A stretch of 64,000 nt of DNA, taken from positions 62,001-126,000 of the forward strand of contig CAZDWJ010000005.1 in the NCBI GenBank assembly GCA_964509195.1. Direction: 5' to 3'. The notes under the pieces were generated by a model. It worked only from the letters and a program-made list of their open reading frames with translations, was not told the DNA's origin and did not search any database. The position numbers and the translations under genes were made by a program. Below are positions 61,676 through 64,000 of the stretch, one piece after another. The stretch comes from UBA4802 sp964509195. GTDB lineage: Bacteria > Spirochaetota > UBA4802 > UB4802. Position 1 is the first letter of the stretch; each line of letters begins with the position of its first letter.

Positions 61676-63198
61676 TGTGCAAGCCTCTCATGTATATATT
61701 TGCGGGCAACTTCCTTATCATCAAAGTGGTATTTTTTATTGCCTATGATCTGATAGTCCTCGTGCCCTTTGCCAGCAATGACCACCACATCATCCTTGCC
61801 AGCCATATATATTGCCTTTTTTATTGCTTCTTCACGGTTAACTATTACCTGATAACGGTTTGTCTTCATCCCTGCAGTTATATCACGTATGATGGCTTCA
61901 GGGTTTTCTTTTCTTGGATTGTCGCTGGTTACAATTACCCAGTCAGAGTAATCTTCGCTCACTTTGCCCATTAGTGGCCGCTTGGTTTTATCCCTGTTAC
62001 CACCACACCCAAACACTGTTATAATTCGATCTGGTTTTAATGAACGAACTGAAATCAGTAATTTTTCCAGAGCATCATTGGTATGTGCATAATCCACTAC
62101 CACTGCAAAACCTTGTGGTGAAAGAATTGTATCAAACCTTCCGGGGACGCTGGTAAGCACTGATAATCCTGTTACTATCCTTCCCACCGGCACATTTAGA
62201 AAATCAGCTACACCAATTGCACCTAATGCATTATACACATTGAATCTGCCTGCCAGCTTCATTGTGAATTGTTTTGCAAACGGCATATCAGTTGCAAACT
62301 GAGTGCCTTTAATTGAGATATGAATAGAAGATTCAATGCCGTGATAGTCTGCATTATTGGTAACACCAAACGAAAAAAACGGGTATCCATAGCGGTTGCG
62401 CCACTGTAAGATTTGCTTTCCATAATTATCATCAGCATTAACAAACGCAGCCTTTTTCTGCTTGAGACTTTTTTCTAAAACCTCAAATAAACGTACCTTT
62501 GCCATAAAGTAATCGTTAAAAGTGATATGATAATCCAGATGATCCCGTGTAAGGTTAGTAAAAATGCCGCAATCAAAATGTATATCATCAACTCTCTGGA
62601 GCGAAAGTGCATGGGATGAAACTTCCATTATGATGCAATCCACACCATCAAGTACCATCGTGGACATCATCTCCTGCAAATCTTTTGACTCAGGCGTTGT
62701 ATGCGAAGCATGTATTATTTTGTCTTTCCAGCGATAGTTGATAGTGCCTATGACACCGCAGGTAAATCCTGCTTTAGATAGAATTGATTCCAGCATATAG
62801 GTAGTAGTTGTCTTTCCGTTAGTACCCGTAACACCAATTACAATTGACTTTAACGATGGCTCACCATAAAACCTGGCTGAAATTTGCGACAACGCCTTTC
62901 GAGTATCTTTTGCTGTGACAACAGCAAGTTCCTTTTGTTCAAGCAAAAAGCCAAATTCATCTAATCGATTTTCATTCAATACAATGCACGATGCCTTGTT
63001 TTCAACGGCATCTTTTATGAATTTATGCCCATCGGTTTCCATTCCCTCAATAGCAACAAACAGCCCCTCTTTTTCAACCTTCCGTGAGTCATATTCAATA
63101 GCACTGATACGTATATCCTCATCGCCCTTTATAATTGTAACAGCTGTATCGTTAAGCAATGTATACAAATCAAATGAATTATATGTTCTGATATCCAT
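61672..63198 (-). CDS. murE: MurE, UDP-MurNAc-tripeptide ligase (probably meso-diaminopimelate-adding)
   Basis: MurE adds the third amino acid of the stem peptide. Motifs: ISAIEYDSRKVEKEGLFVAI, VIGVTGTNGKTTTTYMLESI, IMEVSSHALSLQRVDDIHFD, NLTRDHLDYHITFNDY, VVVDYAHTNDALEKLL, VFGCGGNRDKTKRPLMGKV. The specificity loop reads TSDNPRKENPEAI; DNPR is typical of meso-diaminopimelate enzymes, in contrast to the DDP[NFW] of L-lysine enzymes. Ornithine cannot be excluded from sequence alone, since some spirochaetes use it. 508 residues; the ATG overlaps the ftsL stop by one base. Confidence 0.97.
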   Translation of the reverse strand: MDIRTYNSFDLYTLLNDTAVTIIKGDEDIRISAIEYDSRKVEKEGLFVAIEGMETDGHKFIKDAVENKASCIVLNENRLDEFGFLLEQKELAVVTAKDTRKALSQISARFYGEPSLKSIVIGVTGTNGKTTTTYMLESILSKAGFTCGVIGTINYRWKDKIIHASHTTPESKDLQEMMSTMVLDGVDCIIMEVSSHALSLQRVDDIHFDCGIFTNLTRDHLDYHITFNDYFMAKVRLFEVLEKSLKQKKAAFVNADDNYGKQILQWRNRYGYPFFSFGVTNNADYHGIESSIHISIKGTQFATDMPFAKQFTMKLAGRFNVYNALGAIGVADFLNVPVGRIVTGLSVLTSVPGRFDTILSPQGFAVVVDYAHTNDALEKLLISVRSLKPDRIITVFGCGGNRDKTKRPLMGKVSEDYSDWVIVTSDNPRKENPEAIIRDITAGMKTNRYQVIVNREEAIKKAIYMAGKDDVVVIAGKGHEDYQIIGNKKYHFDDKEVARKYIHERLAQ

Positions 63199-63497
63199 TA
63201 TCTTTTTCCTGCTTTAGTGCCTTCAATAATTACTACGTTTTCTTTTGTCATCGGCATTAATCCACGCTCTTTTGCAAATACTTCTATTTGCTCCATTGAT
63301 AATTTTTTATGTAACGTATATTTCTCTCGCTCATACTCTTCAATTACTGTGTGATAATCCTTAATCATTCCATTATAGTGCATTTTTAGCTGCATATACT
63401 CAATATTCTGATATATAAATGCAATGATAAAGCATATTACAATAATCACGATGGTACTGTACTGCACAATGCTTTTTTGCTCTGAGGTATTCATACT
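63198..63497 (-). CDS. ftsL: FtsL-like septum protein
   Basis: I start this at 63497 (MNTSEQKSIVQYS) behind AAGGTG; the longer frame to 63515 overlaps rsmH by 16 bases. The product of about 99 residues has one membrane helix (STIVIIVICFIIAFIYQNI) and then a leucine-zipper-like coiled coil, ending KERGLMPMTKENVVIIEG, which is the typical FtsL/FtsB C-terminal pattern (A...GM.P). Such proteins join FtsQ and FtsW-FtsI at the septum. Family identity rests on topology and position between rsmH and murE. Confidence 0.85.
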   Translation of the reverse strand, partial: SMNTSEQKSIVQYSTIVIIVICFIIAFIYQNIEYMQLKMHYNGMIKDYHTVIEEYEREKYTLHKKLSMEQIEVFAKERGLMPMTKENVVIIEGTKAGKR

Positions 63498-63499
63498 TA

Positions 63500-64000
63500 T
63501 CACACCTTCTGGCATACCCTTAATTTTGCACTGCGCGACCGTGGGTTATTCTCAATTTCGGACTCTTTAGGCGTAAGCGGCTTTTTTGTCAACACAGTAA
63601 CAAGTGGCTTACCGGGACACTGACACAATAACCCATCATTATCACAACTACACCCTTTTGCCCAACGTCTGAATCTATCCTTCACAATACGGTCTTCCAG
63701 CGAATGAAATGCTATAGCAACAACTCTTCCACCTGGCTTTAAAAACTTTACTGCATCCTTTAGAGATGCATTAATTGCCGACAACTCATCATTAATAAAT
63801 ATCCGTAAAGCCTGAAAAACCCTAGTTGCAGGATGAATATGTGTAACTCTGTACTGCCTGGGAATAGCTTGAATTACAATTTGGGCAAGCTCATCGGTTG
63901 TTTCAATTGCCTTTTCAAGCCTTTTGTGCACAATCCTTCGAGCAATACGGCGTGACCAGCGTTCTTCACCATATTTGCTGAAAATTTCTGTCAATTCATT
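63500..64000 (-). CDS. rsmH: RsmH, 16S rRNA (cytosine1402-N4)-methyltransferase (5' end outside window)
   Basis: This is the C-terminal half of RsmH (MraW). The frame remains open to the right edge; a TTG within it at 63994 is not the true start. Visible blocks are the active-site-side YGEERWSRRIARRIVHKR, ATRVFQALRIFINDEL, LKPGGRVVAIAFHSLEDRIV, CSCDNDGLLCQCPG, LTKKPLTPKESEIENNPRSR and SAKLRV. About 166 of roughly 310 residues are in the window. RsmH methylates C1402 of 16S rRNA. It is the first visible gene of the dcw cluster. Confidence 0.96.
   Translation of the reverse strand, partial: NELTEIFSKYGEERWSRRIARRIVHKRLEKAIETTDELAQIVIQAIPRQYRVTHIHPATRVFQALRIFINDELSAINASLKDAVKFLKPGGRVVAIAFHSLEDRIVKDRFRRWAKGCSCDNDGLLCQCPGKPLVTVLTKKPLTPKESEIENNPRSRSAKLRVCQKV

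Larger units (their letters stand above)
601..62737. repeat. dispersed short word GCGATAG(Y)(T), about 38 copies
   Basis: By hand I find GCGATAG on the plus strand at 1178, 5728, 6592, 7042, 10968, 11269, 14629, 15138, 19820, 22313, 25417, 27290, 29722, 36849, 40479, 40956, 47286, 47928, 53672, 54573, 59175 and 62731. As CTATCGC (minus-strand copies) it is at 601, 5034, 5189, 10816, 11894, 14144, 15889, 19444, 21043, 25827, 26339, 29231, 31513, 44861, 53213 and 59192. All 22 plus-strand copies are followed by T or C. Twenty-six copies read GCGATAGYT. About five heptamers would be expected by base composition. A few copies may have been missed. Confidence 0.8.

Noticed and set aside
1..64000. 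tRNA, rRNA or riboswitch
   Set aside because: Scanning for tRNA T-arm-like words and conserved rRNA or riboswitch cores in the intergenic regions gave nothing convincing.

Overview
The window looks like a scaffold from an AT-rich (about 37% G+C by eye) member of the Spirochaetota, probably a metagenome-assembled genome. The grounds are a stand-alone SpoVG, a recC-recB-recD operon, a large chemotaxis operon with MCP-like and STAS proteins, relaxed-lipobox lipoproteins, and the gene content overall. An 18-N gap at 26318-26335 shows that it is a scaffold. The phylum call is an inference, because there is no rRNA or other definitive marker. I saw no tRNA, rRNA, CRISPR array or intact insertion sequence.

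Layout, left to right. 1-3.1 kb: a minus-strand operon of an LolA-like outer-membrane lipoprotein-sorting protein and two FtsX-type ABC permeases (the second runs off the left edge). 3.1-9 kb: small and poorly known genes, including a coiled-coil membrane protein behind a 12-bp inverted repeat, spoVG with a clear sigma70 promoter and terminator, a lipoprotein, a STAS protein, and a coiled-coil/PD-(D/E)XK protein with 21-bp repeats. 9.1-19.2 kb: one minus-strand chemotaxis block, in transcription order MCP, cheA, a soluble MCP-like protein, STAS, cheY, cheW, cheD2, cheR, cheD1, cheB. 19.3-27.6 kb: mixed accessory and housekeeping genes: a GH114/TM1410-like protein that appears circularly permuted, an FmdB zinc ribbon, an SDR, exonuclease III, an MFS transporter, an M23 peptidase with a discoidin-like domain, a SEC-C protein cut by the gap, and a ketopantoate reductase family protein. 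27.6-28.0 kb: an internally deleted IS30-type transposase. 28-37.1 kb: recD, recB and recC. 37-50.9 kb: PiT phosphate transporter, RmuC, hemolysin III, a YghO-like GNAT protein, type-4 uracil-DNA glycosylase, patatin, a class III cyclase, IlvD, a PolB-type exonuclease, a HEAT protein, and a receiver/HATPase protein. 50.9-64 kb: the division and cell-wall (dcw) cluster in transcription order rsmH, ftsL, murE, murF, mraY, murD, ftsW, murG, murC, ftsQ, ftsA, ftsZ, with no ftsI.

The genes form three coherent systems: a complete adaptation-capable chemotaxis pathway, RecBCD-type double-strand-break repair, and peptidoglycan precursor synthesis plus septation. MurE carries the DNPR motif, which points to meso-diaminopimelate.

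The most unusual signal crosses gene boundaries: a short word, GCGATAGYT, is scattered over the whole window. I counted 38 copies of GCGATAG and 26 of the full 9-mer, on both strands, in all three reading frames and in intergenic hairpins. It behaves like a genome-wide DNA signal (Chi site, uptake sequence, or HIP-like/methylation site) rather than a protein-coding constraint. No such word is known to me for this group.
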